Positions 48,931 through 60,824 are shown, counted from the first letter of the stretch. The stretch: DNA of 64,000 nucleotides from Blumeriella jaapii (GCA_009599575.1 VWND01000004.1:488001-552000); one strand, 5' to 3'. Made by a program: numbers and translations. The notes: generated from the letters alone by a model not told the origin.

Positions 48931-50745
48931 ATGTCGGACAGCGGCCCTCCTCCGCCCAGCGCACAACTGCCACCGCCGCCGCAGACGACGGCGGGCGCAC
49001 CGGGCTACGAAAACGGGCACAATGGCCAGGCCGGCAACCACATGCCCCCTCCGCCTCTGGCTCCGGTAATCATCCCGCCAAACACCAACCCGATTCCCAC
49101 GGCAGTCACGTCGCCCATGGGCGAGAACGGGGGGGTAATGTCGCCGGACAGCGCGGGCGGATTCGTTCGTCGTGCGGCTCCTGAGCCCAACAAGCGTGCC
49201 TTGTATGTTGGTGGCCTCGATCCCAGGGTCACCGAAGACGTGCTGCGTCAGATCTTCGAGACCACGGGCCATGTGCAAAATGTCAAAATCATTCCTGACA
49301 AGAATGTAGGTGCCGTACGTATCAGTCTTCCAAAAAGCTCCTCGGCTGCGTGGATGGGGGGGGTGGTGGTGGTGGTGGTGGGCAGGTTCACCAGTGTCGC
49401 CCTTTCAACGGCTGGCTACAGAACCTGAGCTTGGGAAGAAAAGTTGGCGCACCGCGTTCAGCCACCTTTGACCACGTTTTTTTCCTTAGCGTTGAGTGGG
49501 TCAGTCAGCTAATTTTCTTTGCGCTCCCATAGTCGAAAGGATTCAATTACGGCTTCGTAGAATACGACGACCCCGGAGCAGCAGAACGCGCGATGCAGAC
49601 CTTGAACGGCAGACGCGTCCACCAGGCGGTAGGTGCTCGACCTTGATCAATCGGACTCCTTCCATCCTGACAGTAACTGCGCAGGAAATCCGCGTCAACT
49701 GGGCCTACCAATCAAACACCTCCAACAAGGAAGACACTTCAAACCACTTCCACATCTTTGTCGGCGATCTCTCGAACGAAGTCAACGATGAGGTCCTGCT
49801 ACAAGCCTTCTCTGCCTTTGGATCGGTCTCCGAGGCTCGCGTCATGTGGGATATGAAGACGGGCCGATCCAGAGGATATGGGTTTGTCGCCTTCCGCGAG
49901 CGCCAGGATGCCGAGAAGGCCTTGAGCTCGATGGACGGAGAGTGGTTGGGGTCTCGCGCCATCCGCTGCAACTGGGCCAACCAGAAGGGGCAGCCTTCAA
50001 TCTCTCAACAGCAGGCTATGTCTGCGATGGGCATGACTCCCACCACCCCCTTCGGCCACCACCACTTCCCCACCCATGGAGTCCAAAGCTACGACATGAT
50101 TGTCCAGCAGACTCCTGCCTGGCAAACCACCGTCTACGTCGGCAACCTGACCCCCTACACCACCCAGAACGATCTCATCCCTCTCTTCCAGAACTTCGGA
50201 TACGTTGTCGAGACTCGCTTCCAAGCTGATCGGGGTTTCGCCTTTGTCAAGATGGATTCTCACGAGAACGCGGCCATGGCGATCTGCCAACTGAGTGGCT
50301 ACAACGTCAACGGTCGGCCACTCAAGTGCAGCGTAAGTCAAAGTCTGCGGAATGTCTATGCATCGCTAACATCTCCTCAGTGGGGTAAGGACAAGGCACC
50401 GGGCCAACCTAACGCCGATGGTTCTCAAGCGCCATGGAGCCCAGCTATCCAAACCCCAGGTGGTTTCCAAACTCCGGCCAACTTCTTCCCTCAATATGGC
50501 GCATTGCCTCAGCAAGCACAGGGACCCCAATCAGCTGGCCCAATGCCCTCTCAGCAATCTCAATTCCCAGCCCCCGGCGGTTACGGCGCCCAGGTCAGTC
50601 TCCAGGCCAGTACAACAGCTCCCAGATGTTCGCAGGCTCCCAGAGCGCTGGTGGCTACGCTCGCGGTCAACCGGCACCCAATGCTCAGTGGTCTGCTCCT
50701 GCCACCCAGAACTACAACAACGGCTTCTCTGGCTACCAGGGATAG
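48931..50745 (+). CDS. PUB1: Pub1/TIA-1-type poly(A)/U-rich RNA-binding protein with three RRMs, one frameshift
   Basis: Four exons, 48931-49305, 49533-49628, 49685-50332 and 50381-50745; 494 residues after one base is restored. RRM1 begins ALYVGGLDPRVTEDVLRQIF, with its RNP1 (GFNYGFVEY) after the first intron. RRM2 has IFVGDLSNEVNDEVLLQAF and RSRGYGFVAF. RRM3 has TVYVGNLTPYTTQNDLIPLF and DRGFAFVKM. The C terminus is Gln/Pro/Gly-rich, ending NNGFSGYQG. This order is that of yeast Pub1 and animal TIA-1, which bind U-rich and poly(A) RNA, steer splicing and mRNA decay, and enter stress granules. Intron 1 (227 bp) carries a GGT microsatellite. At about 50586-50592 the frame slips by one base in GGCGCCCAGG: upstream GGYGA, downstream PGQSPGQYNSSQMFAGSQ, a continuation of the same composition. 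Confidence 0.9.
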
Positions 50746-51554
50746 ATCGTTTTGGAGGGAATCGTGTCTCTCGCCTTTCCGCGCGGTGGAGAGGGGGACT
50801 CGGGATCTGCTTTGTCTTTACGTCTGACTTTTCTCATCTCTTGCCCCTTAGGGTCGTTCGGCTGGAAACTTGCATAGGACTTTTCATTGGAATGCTCTCT
50901 TTTCAATACAAACTCTCTGCGTTTACTACTGTTGGGAAGGTGACTCGAGCGTCCGCTGAAAAGTTTGTTTTCCCTAGGCTATTGTCGTCGACTTTGGCGG
51001 GCACCTGTTTTCGGCTTCTTGATGCTAGCCTGCTCTCTCGTCTCGCGTTCTCATGAGTCCACGAATCTACTTTAGCGACTACCCAGAGTTCCTGCGTCCC
51101 CAGCTTTCCCTGTGTTTGCCGTTTGTCGATCTGTGTAGATAGGAAGTCGTAGGTCGCATGAGATCTGTAGCTGGAGACCGATTCCAATGCCAAAGAAATT
51201 TGACGGTCGTTGCCTGCGCGGCCAACTGTGACTGTCAGAAAGCGAAATGTGCGCCTCCCTCGGTGATGGTGTAGATGGACCAGGCCCGTCTGCCGGCCAG
51301 TCGCGCTCACGGACTGGATGGATCTGGACCACCTGGGCCCAGTTCCGTTCGCAGGTGGTTGGGGGCGCCGGTCACGTGTAGATAGAAACTCTAGCCTTGA
51401 CGCGAGCGCGGTCTCTAGACGCGAGGGCAATTCATCATTGTCAAATCATTGTCAACCTCGAGAGCGCAACATTGACCGCAACATACCTCACCTGCCAACC
51501 TGCCCTGTCTCCATGGACTAGACCCATCCCGCAAGAGAATACCTGGTCGATTGT
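50746..51554. other. Intergenic spacer
   Basis: 3' flank of Pub1 and promoter of the PIF1 gene. No coding frame or distinct repeat recognised. Confidence 0.5.
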
Positions 51555-54389
51555 ATGACAGCTGGTCTGGCCCGCTCCCTTGCCTGTCGGGCACTACTTG
51601 CGAGTCGCTGGAAGGCGTGGACCCCCCCTCATCTGCCAACAACGCTCGATGCACCGACGACCACGACAGCCGCGTATTCCTCCATCGCAGACGCAATGTT
51701 AGGCCGTGCAGCCAGCGCTCACGCGGCTGCGAAGCCGAAGACGCCCCCCGAAAAGCAACCGTTCCCGTCCAGCATTGCCGCGCACAACGGTAACATCGAA
51801 GAGCAATTCAAGAAGGCTCGGTCGACTCAGTCCATTGGCGGGTTCACCAGCGGTGTCACCAACAAGTTTGCGAAGCCGGCAGTACCCCCAAAGCCTCCGA
51901 GACCTTCGGACCCCAATCCTTTGGCTTCGAGGTCTTCCAATATCAGACAACCTCTCCAACGAGTCACTAGCACTTTTTCTACTGCATCATCTTCCTTGTC
52001 CGCGGTATTCAGCAGTACCGACTCCTTTCGCGACAATCCCGAGAGCATCAACCTCACTGGTGATATGCCTCCAACATCGAAGTTCGCGGTATCACGCAAG
52101 CAACAGCCCGCTCCCAGCCCCGCGGTGGAGTTCGACGAGAACGACTTCGACGACGATGATGAAATAGACATAGACTTTGATTACGCTTTGCCAATGTCTA
52201 CGGCCGTACCGTCCAAGCCCACTAGCTCAATACCAGAACCGTCGCCCTACAAACTACCCGCGATTCCGTGTCAGAAACTCCCGCAGCAGCCTACAAGCAG
52301 TGCGCAGACATGGTCTTCATCGTCCCCCTCTCACAAACGAACACCTCCGAGAGGACTCAAGCGAAAGTCAGATGAAGATTTGCCAACTCAAACGGCGACC
52401 GAAGCATCAGTTCAGGGCCCTGAGCCCCGCCAAACCAAGCGGAGAACTCTTTATTTTTTGCAAGGACGTGCTGAGAACAGCGAACTCCTGGAGATGCAAG
52501 ATGAGCAAGAAGAGGCAATGGCCGACTCGTCATCAACGCATCGCCAATCCTGCTTCAAGTGCAACGAGCCTGGACATTATGCCAAGGACTGCAAAAAAAA
52601 GGGCTCCAAGTTCGACTTCACTCCCAAGGAGAAACGCATGCCTTGGAACAGTACAGGGAGTGCAATTGCGGAAGACAAGAAGAGGCACAAGGAAAAGATG
52701 ATGATGAAAACGAGGGCAGCCGATGGCCCAGTGGGAGGAGATCGAGCGAAGCAAGTTGCGATGGCCCCTGTATCTCTCAGTAGCGAACAAAAAACAGTCC
52801 TCGATTTGGTGGTGAATCAAAGCAAGAGTGTCTTCTTTACTGGGTCTGCGGGAACTGGAAAGTCGGTGTTGATGAGGGCTATCATTGCCGAGCTGCGGAA
52901 AAAGTATGTACGAGAACCTGATCGTATTGCAGTGACTGCTTCAACGGGTTTGGCTGCTTGTAACATCGGTGGAGTCACATTGCACAGCTTCGGCGGCATC
53001 GGGCTGGGCAAAGAAGATGTACCTGTCCTGGTGAAGAAGATCAGGAGAAACGCAAAGGCCAAGAACCGCTGGATCAGAACAAAGATCCTCGTCATTGATG
53101 AAATCTCCATGGTTGATGGCGACCTCTTCGATAAGTTGGAGGGTATCGCTAGAGCTATGAGGAATAACGGTCGGCCTTTCGGAGGTATTCAACTTGTCAT
53201 TACAGGCGACTTCTTCCAGTTGCCTCCAGTCCCGGATTATGACAACAAGGCCAGAGGAGTCAAATTTGCATTCGATGCTGGTACCTGGTCTACCGCTATA
53301 CATCACACAATCGGTCTCACAGAAGTCTTTCGTCAAAAAGATCCAGGTACTTCGTTCCTCTCCTCAACTTCCTGGGAGCGGTGCTAACAAAATCTTAGTC
53401 TTTGCGAATATGCTCAACGAGATGCGACTAGGCGTCATCACTGACCAAACTATTGCGGCCTTCAAGAAATTGAGCCGTCCCTTGCAATACGAAGACGGAC
53501 TCACAGCCACCGAACTGTACGTGCCGACCAGCCCCCACATGAAAGATTTCGGTCCTAATTGTTTAGCTTTCCCACGAGAAACGAAGTTGAGAATTCCAAT
53601 GCCTTCAGGATGCGCGGCTTGCATGGCCAGTCTAAAAAATATGAGGCTCGAGACACAGGGACCATACAGGATATCGCCATGCGAGATAAGCTACTATCGA
53701 ACATGATGGCGCCGAAGACCCTGGAGCTGAAAAAGGGCGCACAGGTCATGCTGATAAAGAACATGGACGATGGGCTCGTCAATGGATCATTAGGGAACGT
53801 CATTGCGTTCATGGATGAGAAGACTTTCGAGATTTACGACAAGCATCCAGAACTATTCGAAGACAATAACGACCCGAAACTACCCAATACGGGCATGCAA
53901 TATCCTCTTGTGAAATTCAAGGTCGCCGACGGCACCTATAGGGAGATTCTCGTTCAGCCCGAGGAATGGAAAGTTGAGCTACCCAGCGGTGAGATACAAG
54001 CCCAACGAGAACAGTTGCCCCTCATCCTTGCTTGGGCGCTCTCGATTCATAAGGCTCAAGGTCAGACTTTGGAGAAAGTCAAAATTGATCTCAAGAAGAT
54101 CTTCGAAAAGGGGCAAGCATACGTGGCTCTCAGTCGAGCTACCAGCCAAGCCGGGCTCGAGGTTCAGAACTTTGACAAGGCGAAGGTCATGGCTCATCCG
54201 AAAGTCGCGATGTTCTATGATAGCTTGTACAGTGTGAACAAGGCTCTCAAGCACCCGACCGTGGCAAAACCACCCCCGATCAAGAAGGCCATGTCATTTG
54301 AGGAAGAGTATATTGATGCCGAGATGGACTCAATCAAGGGAAACGGCTTCGATGATGAAGAGGAAGCAGCGATGCTTGCCTATGGTTGA
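51555..54389 (+). CDS. PIF1: PIF1-family 5'-3' DNA helicase with CCHC zinc knuckle
   Basis: Three exons, 51555-53346, 53399-53516 and 53567-54389, 910 residues, intact. Helicase motifs: Walker [18 protein letters not shown], motif Ia [13 protein letters not shown], Walker [15 protein letters not shown], motif [13 protein letters not shown], motif V/VI-region [13 protein letters not shown] and AYVALSRA. The intron at 53517-53566 restores [17 protein letters not shown], the conserved PIF1 stretch. The disordered N-terminal third holds an acidic [13 protein letters not shown] patch and [15 protein letters not shown], a CCHC zinc knuckle, which sits before the helicase core. PIF1 helicases unwind G-quadruplexes and telomere or replication intermediates and act in mitochondria. 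The first Met opens a basic, acid-poor leader ([19 protein letters not shown]); a second Met at residue 48 (51696) could start a nuclear form. Confidence 0.93.
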
Positions 54390-55236
54390 AAGGTCCATGT
54401 GTCGTGCAGTCTTGGGCTTCGACATATCATAGCGTGGGTAGCGTGCCGCTGGGGAGGCACACATACTCTGTGACGGTATACTCTGGGATGGTGTATGTAT
54501 ACCAGGGGTTTTTACCCTGAACCAGTCGGAGACTTTTCATCTTCGAGAGTGGAGGTTTTTGGGCTTAGCCGTCAATAATGCCTGTTGCTGCTTGAAGCAC
54601 ACATTGCCGGGTATATATGTTTCGCTATTAATACGGGGAATTGACGATATCCAAGACCAGGTCTTGCTAGGTGGTCTTGTCAATGAAACCACTTGACCCT
54701 CTTTCACCTTTCATGCCATTTGTATATGTCATGCCTTTGTTCCTATCGTTGTATGCTAACTTTCACATGCTTGTTCTCACTTATTCAGATTGTGCTGCAT
54801 GTCAAGGGGCTTCTGAAGAAAGCAAGATGTTTTCCTCTGCAAGTCAACCCCTTCTCCAGTCCCCTCTCTGACTACATTGTGTAACGGCACATGTAAAGAA
54901 TCTAGTGCTCCATTGCCAACATCTACATATACACAGTAGTCATCTAGTGAGATAGGTCTTGGCTCTTCTTATCGATAAAGAACAGCGGAGATGGATGGCA
55001 CGACTGCCTCCCTCCAAACTCCAGCCCTCCCCCACAAACAAACCCTCACAAACATTCCGCCGCAAGCAAGTTCTCGCCGCTTCCAAACCCGCCAGTTTCT
55101 TACTTACAAAGAACACCTTCAGCCAGTTCCATAGTTGATCTCTCTTCACCAATCTGTACACTGAAGCGCCTCAAGAAATTACTCGCGAAACCTGATACAG
55201 CTGGAACACAGGGCCCAGCGCTCAGCGCCCGATATC
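54390..55236. other. Intergenic spacer
   Basis: Tandem gene spacing of about 0.85 kb. It has a GGTTTTTACCCTGAACC-type stretch near 54506 but no coding sequence. Confidence 0.5.
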
Positions 55237-57434
55237 ATGTCGAACTCGTTCATAGGGCTCGCCATGCTGGTGACGCTCAGCTCACCGCCAGGCGCTCAAT
55301 TGAGAGGCATTGTCAGTGGCATTGAGCCTGGCAAGTCCTTGACTCTCCGCAGTGGTAAGCATTCGCTCCGCTCCAGCTTCCCACTTCCTCTGTTGATAAT
55401 CTGCCACAGTTACGTGTCCAGCAAACGGCAAATACCTCCCCGAATTCACGATCAACGCGTCAGATATCGTCGAGTTGGTCGAAGCCACCAACGAGAATTC
55501 GAATCCTCTCCGCCAATCGCCTTTGCGCCCTATTCCTGTTCCTGTTCCTGCTCCAAAACCGACAAAGTTCGAGGACCCTGCTATCCTGAGCATGGGCAAA
55601 AAGCCTCACGTTCTGGCGCCTGTCCACAATCAGAAGCCGGTTGCGTCTAGTTCACACGATCCAACGTCTGTGGAACAAGGGGAGCCAGCGCGCACAGAAA
55701 CCGGTGGCGAGAGCAGGCCGAAATTCCTGCGGGAAGTTACACCGGCTGCGACACTGGTGGAGCATATGCAAGAGATGAGCGTCAAACCGAATCTGGAGGA
55801 TGACCACGACAGCAATGAAGCTCCAGTGACAAAGGAACTGGATGGGGAGGCGGAGGCTGCGCCTGAGCAGCCGCTTGCTAAGCAGAAGGCCCGGAGGAGT
55901 AGGAGAGCTCGCAAGCCGCGAGAGGTTGGAGCGGCGGGTGCGAGTGGTACGCCTGCGAAGGAGATTACAACCTCAAAAGGCTGGAGACAGACGCCATTGT
56001 TGGAGCCGACGACGTCTTTCCAGCCATTTCTTACTCTCAGAAAGAACATCAAGAAGCGGAGCAAATACGCCGTGGAGAATGGTTGGGCTACGGAAGATGC
56101 TACCGATGTTCAGGAGATGGGCGATTTCGACTTTGTGAGCAGTCTGGCAAAATTTGATAAAAATACCGTGTTCAACCAGATCCAGGCTGAGGATAGCGTT
56201 GCGGACGAAGATCGGCTGGTTTCCCATAACAGGCTGCCCAAGCCCAAACTGGGAACAGCTGGAGGAAAGAACCTGCACTATTCGGAAAATGTCTTGGATG
56301 CTCCTAGTGGAGGGGTGAAGGCGACGGCATGGAAGAGCGAGAGTGAGGAGGAGAGAACAAGTCAACGAGGATCAGGAAGTGGCAGACACCCTCGTAAGGC
56401 GGAACGCCGGGAGAGGGCTGAGAGCAAGTTATCTTCTGCCCGGCAGTCGGTGTCGCGCAAGGGGAGTGCTGGTATCCAACCTGCTCGTGCTATGTCGGTA
56501 AGTTGCTCGAGCCGAATCAAGACTTCACCGGCTAACTCTGCAAAGGTTGCCGTGCCCATGACGAAGCCTTCATTCTTCCTCGTCCCGTCTAACGGTCGCT
56601 GCGAAACCATCTCAGCCCTGCAGATGCTCAACCTTGAGAATATCGCTGACAACGAAATCGGTCTGTCCGAAGACATGATGGCAGAGAATGCTGGTCGAGG
56701 CGTCGCCGAAGTCGCTTTGTCTGCACTGAATTCAGGCGGACGGGGTCTGACCCAAGGCAAGGCCAGCATCATACCGACAGTCGTAGTATTAGCAGGCAAC
56801 AACAAAAGCGGACTCCGCGCAGTCGCCGCTGGTCGCCAAATTCGCAATCACGGGCTCAACGTTGTGGTCTGCGTCCTCGGTCTTGAGCGCGAGTCCGAGC
56901 TTCTTGTGGGCTTGAAACGTCAAATCAAGGTGTTCCGTGGGTTTGGCGGCAAGATCCTCACCAAGATCGAGCTTCTGGAGTACGTCAAGGCGCTTGACGC
57001 CCCGCTGGAGCTCATCATCGACGGTCTTCTTGGCCTCACGATATCCTTCGAGGAGCTAAGGACCGGCGATCAGGCTGCCGCGTACGAGCTCATCGCCTGG
57101 GCCAACCGAAGCAGAGCCCGAGTCCTGGCCATCGACGTTCCTACTGGCGTCGATCACCTCTGGCAAGATCAGTATCATTGATGGCAACCAGCTGTACATC
57201 CACGCCGAGTTCGTCGTCGCAATGGGGGCTCCGAAGAAAGGTCTCCTGGAGGCAATGACGCTCGGCGAAGGCATCGCTGACGAAGATGGCAAAGGCTCAA
57301 ACTGGCAGCTCTTCGTGGCGGATATCGGACTCGGGGCTGCCGTTTGGAAGAAAGCCGGCACGAGAGTCAGACGGGGAGTGGAGTTTGAGGGCAGCTGGGT
57401 GCTGCAGATGCGCTTCCAGGGCGGGAGCGAGTGA
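55237..57434 (+). CDS. EDC3: Enhancer of mRNA decapping 3 (Edc3), one frameshift
   Basis: Three exons, 55237-55354, 55410-56497 and 56546-57434. The N terminus is a divergent LSm domain (MSNSFIGLAMLVTLSSPPGA, LTLRS then VTCPANGKYLPEFTINASD). A long disordered, charged middle follows with an FDF-type motif (MGDFDFVSSLAKFDK). Then comes the YjeF-N domain (SEDMMAENAGRGVAEVAL, TVVVLAGNNKSGLRAVAAGR, LELIIDGLLGL). Edc3 scaffolds P-bodies: LSm binds Dcp2, FDF binds the Dhh1 helicase and YjeF-N dimerises. The 48-bp second intron is in frame and stop-free but has a CTAAC branch site. At about 57151-57156 the frame breaks after AIDVPTGVD and resumes with TSGKISIIDGNQLYIHAEFV, so one extra base (or two missing) is present in CGATCACC. 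Its size fits with Edc3 (about 698 residues). Confidence 0.9.
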
Positions 57435-58960
57435 GCGGCGTCTCGGGGGTGGGCCGGTGTCCAAGGTTTCCCGGGCAATCGAGATCTTTGTGTATCATTT
57501 TGTTGAGCATTAGCAAGGCGTTTTCTCGTGGTTGGGGACGATGCCTTCTTGCCCTTACGGAGCGTGGCATGCATAGCCGGTCAGGCTGGATTTGCGCGGG
57601 AATACAAAAAGCCCTTGCTCAGTTCACGCGGGGGTTCGCTTGAGGAGACAGTCAGTCAGTAGGACGTCGCTCTTTCATAAACCCTTCTTTTCATCATTGC
57701 CTTTGCGCTTCTTCCTCTGAGGTCAGTGACATAGGTACGTACCATTCTCACTCCCACGTTCCGAAGCACGACCCGGTCCCTGCTTTGGAACATCGCCCTC
57801 ATACTTGCCATGTGCATCGTCAGGAAGGAACCTACTGTAGATACTGAGATGACCACGTCGGCTATTGCTGGGCGGACAGCTGGGCAAGGCACCTCCTGTG
57901 TCGGGACCAACAACAGAGGGCGAGGTAGCTGGCGTGCGGCATGCTCATCTACAGTTGGCTTTCGGCTGTTTGGTTGGCGCGCCTCGTGGTGCTGATGGGG
58001 TTGACATTGAGATGTCTCGAGACCGGACTCGGCTGGATAGTGAGGATCTTTTCTTAGCTATCCCGCCGATTGACGTTCGTTTTCGGTGGCTGTGACCTGA
58101 TATCGCATCGATGACTTGGGTTCTTGACCGCGCTGATGATTCTCCGCGATTCCTGCGTGCTTTCTCGTCTCCTTACCTACCTGTACATACAGTACATACT
58201 GTACAACGCGCGTTTGGTGGGATGTTCTCCTCGACGTGGTAGCCGTACTCCGTTGCGTCGAGCGTGCACAGGTAGGTGCTTGTAAAAGACTACCTATCGC
58301 CGTCAAGGACAGTGAGAAGTGCAGCCGCATAACGGCCAAGTTCGCAAGTATTTGACGTGGAATTATTTTGGTGTAGATAGTATATGTTTATTCGCTTCTC
58401 GCTTAGCTCCTGCTTCCTTCTTTGCTCCCTCCCTTTCTTACCTCTAAGCTTCGCCCGCCTTTCTCAAGTGCCTCTTGCAGATGATAGATGTCTCGGCCGA
58501 ATCCCACATCGGAAGAGAAGCAAGCCCGCTTATCTGCCTGTTCGAGTGAAGGAACGAAACCCCCCCCCCCTTGTTTTCTTTTAGACTCTCTCGCTTATTT
58601 GGTTAGCGAGTCCACGCACTGTTGTTGATACGAGAATCAAGCCTCACGGGTAGCAACAGCAACATCGACGTCGCAGCAGACTTGGCCGGCGTGGAGGATG
58701 CCTTCGAAGCCGTAGACGTCTTCACAGATGCCGAACGGGATCAGATCAGATCTCTAAGTTCCACATCGGGCTTCCTCTTCTGGCCAGCCTGGGCGGCGAC
58801 ATCTATCCATCTCATCGCTTTTCATCCCCAACTTGGTTCACTCACTCGTACATACAATAAGCACCTGATGCGTCGTGCGTGCAGAGTCTGGCTCGTGCTA
58901 CACTGGGCGCGTGTGTTCCGGACAGTGACTTCTTACAGCCGCCAAATACCTCGAAGTTTT
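57435..58960. other. Intergenic, weak coding traces
   Basis: No confident gene. The minus strand 57675-58007 has a coding-like stretch listed separately. A TGTACATACAGTACATACTG block lies at about 58182-58203, and a C12 homopolymer at about 58560-58571. The sequence turns abruptly AT-rich at about 58961 where the transposon relic starts. Confidence 0.45.
57675..58007 (-). pseudogene. Possible small coding segment with in-frame stop
   Basis: On the minus strand an ATG at 58007 opens MSTPSAPRGAPTKQPKANCR, hits TGA, and continues in the same frame for about 65 residues (TPATSPSVVGPDTGGA, LSIYSRFLPDDAHGKYEGDV, PKQGPGRASERGSEN). A GTACGT donor at about 57742 and a CTCAG acceptor join it to RKKRKGNDEKKGL and a stop at 57675. 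The composition and clean basic tail look protein-like, but the in-frame stop and lack of any recognised family keep this tentative. It may be decayed, or affected by the same kind of indels as other genes here. Confidence 0.25.
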
Positions 58961-59478
58961 TAACGAATACTTTTCTACGTTTTTACACGACGATAGCATT
59001 TAAATGCAAATAAATACTTCAAGTTATAAAGAGCATATTATTAAGCTATGGTTTCGTAATATAAGTATGACTTTAGGGCTTTACTCGCCGGATTTTAACC
59101 CGATCGGAAACTTATAAAAAATATTTAAAACAAAAACAGTTGAGCTTAAATCAAAGCTAATAGTTATAAAAAACAATAATATAATACAACGATTTTTAAT
59201 AAAAACTGTACAAAAAGCGTGAAAGCTTCCGAAAGATCAGTTGTTAAATAAACTAGCGAAGGGGATGCAAAAGAGAATAAACGCTTTTAAGGCTGAAAAT
59301 GGGTGGCATAGTAAATGATGGTTGAAATCGAATATCCTTTCGATTTTCAGCTTTAATCTAAGCTACTTGTATTTAAAATCGACTAATTAATGGTGGAGTT
59401 ATGAAGTTGTAAAAGTAGAAGAATTTTGTTGGGGTAACGACTATTTACTAACGCGCAACTTCATGTGTCCACCCACTG
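58961..59478 (+). mobile_element. 5'-truncated, RIP-like Tc1/mariner transposase relic
   Basis: An abruptly AT-rich block. Translating plus-strand frames shows the C-terminal half of a Tc1-type transposase: KLWFRNISMTLGLYSPDFNP, then IGNL and a stop where Trp is expected, and near the end LAKGMQKRINAFKAENGWHS, close to the family C terminus. The third catalytic acidic residue (normally Glu after SPDLNPI) reads Gly. A right terminal sequence, GTGTCCACCCACTG, precedes a TA at 59479, as for Tc1 insertion at TA. The matching left end is missing. Stops and high AT are consistent with C-to-T repeat-induced point mutation. It is dead as a transposase. Confidence 0.85.
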
Positions 59479-59507
59479 TATATACATCCTCCGCCATCGA
59501 GCTGTCG

Positions 59508-60824
59508 ATGCCAATCATGGCAACCGACGCTCCACACGAGGAGGAGATCCGCCTCGAGATCCAGCGTGGTCTCCAAGACACCCCCTTCGCCTGCTCGTCT
59601 CTCACGAGCCTCGCCGGCGGAACGGCCAACTTCGTGTACCGCGGGACTCTCGCCCACGCCCTCTCGCCTGGTGTCGACAGCGTGGTGATCAAACACACGA
59701 AGGACTACCTAGCCCAAAAGCCCGCGTTCGAGATAACCAGCGCCCGCTGCGTAAGAGCACCCTCTCGAAGATGGATGGAGATGCGCGGAACCAGAACCAT
59801 CTGAGCTGACCACGGCCAACGCCCACAGACCTACGAGCAGCGCATGCTCCGAGCGCTCGCGACGCTGTCCCCCTCCACGCACCGCGAGATCACCGTCGCC
59901 ACGCCGACCCTCCACCACTTCTCGCCCCAGACCAACACGCAAGTGCACGCCGACCTCCCTGCCTCCCTCGACCTCAAGACGTACGCGCTGCAGCACGGCC
60001 AGGCGCTCACGCAGCCGCAGTGCGCGCGTCTCGGCTTCGCCCTCGGGCTCTGGACGCGGCGCTTCCACGCGTGGGCGCGCGCCGACGGGCAGAGGCCGCT
60101 GGTGGAAGCCATGCGAGGCAACGCGGCGATGCGCGAGCTGAAGTTCGCCGCGAACTACGAGCGGCTCGTGGAGAGCGTGGCGCGCTTCCCGGCCATCCTG
60201 GAGGGGAGCAGGACGGTGTTGGAGCAGGTGAGGGCGGAGCGGAGGAGAGACATGGTCGAGGGGAGGGGAGACGTTTTGATCCACGGAGACTTGTGGGCCG
60301 GGAAGTGAGCCACGTACCCTTTGCTCTCCGTCCCCCTTCGCTGTCTCGCAAGCAGCCACGAGCTGGACCGACGCGCGCAGAAGCTGACGAGCTTCTCAAG
60401 CATCATCCTCCCCTCGGGCCCGATGCCCGCCACCGACGACGTCCCCCTCCAGATCCGCATCATCGACTGGGAACTCAGCCAGCTCTCCTCCGCCTCCGCC
60501 GACCTGGGCCAGATGCTCGCCGAGCTCTTCCAGCTGACTCACTTCCGGGGCCTCGCCGCGGGCGTCTGGCTCATGCAGGCGTTCCTGCGCGGCTACGGGC
60601 CGCTGGAGGACGAGGCGGCGGCCTTCCGGACCGCGGTGCACGTCGGCACGCATCTGATCTGCTGGGGGTCGAGCGTGCCGGGCTGGGGCACGGCGGAGCA
60701 GGTCGCGGGCGTCGTGGAGGTTGGGAGGGAGCTCGTGGTGAGGGCCTGGGGAAGGGAGAGGGCCTTTTTCGAGGGCGGGCCGTTGGCTGGTCTTTTTGTC
60801 TCGGCGGAGGGGGATACCGTCTGA
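59508..60824 (+). CDS. Aminoglycoside-phosphotransferase/choline-kinase fold protein
   Basis: Three exons, 59508-59750, 59829-60304 and 60356-60824, 395 residues, intact. The APH fold is shown by LAGGTANFVYRGTL (nucleotide loop), VVIKHTKDYL (lysine strand), VLIHGDLWAGN across the second intron (catalytic loop with Asp) and IRIIDWELSQLSSASADLGQM (metal-binding Asp, here IDWE rather than DFG). Fungi have many such kinase-like proteins; resemblance to methylthioribose or choline kinases is generic and the substrate is unknown. The start is taken at 59508 because an upstream in-frame ATG (59463) lies inside the transposon end; 59517 is an alternative. The Tc1 relic ends about 30 bp upstream of this start, so the native promoter was displaced or the 5' region remodelled. 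Confidence 0.8.

Noticed and set aside
53510..53570. Apparent frameshift in PIF1
   Set aside because: A 50-bp intron (GTACGT to TTTAG, 53517-53566) explains the frame change and restores [13 protein letters not shown]; no indel is needed.
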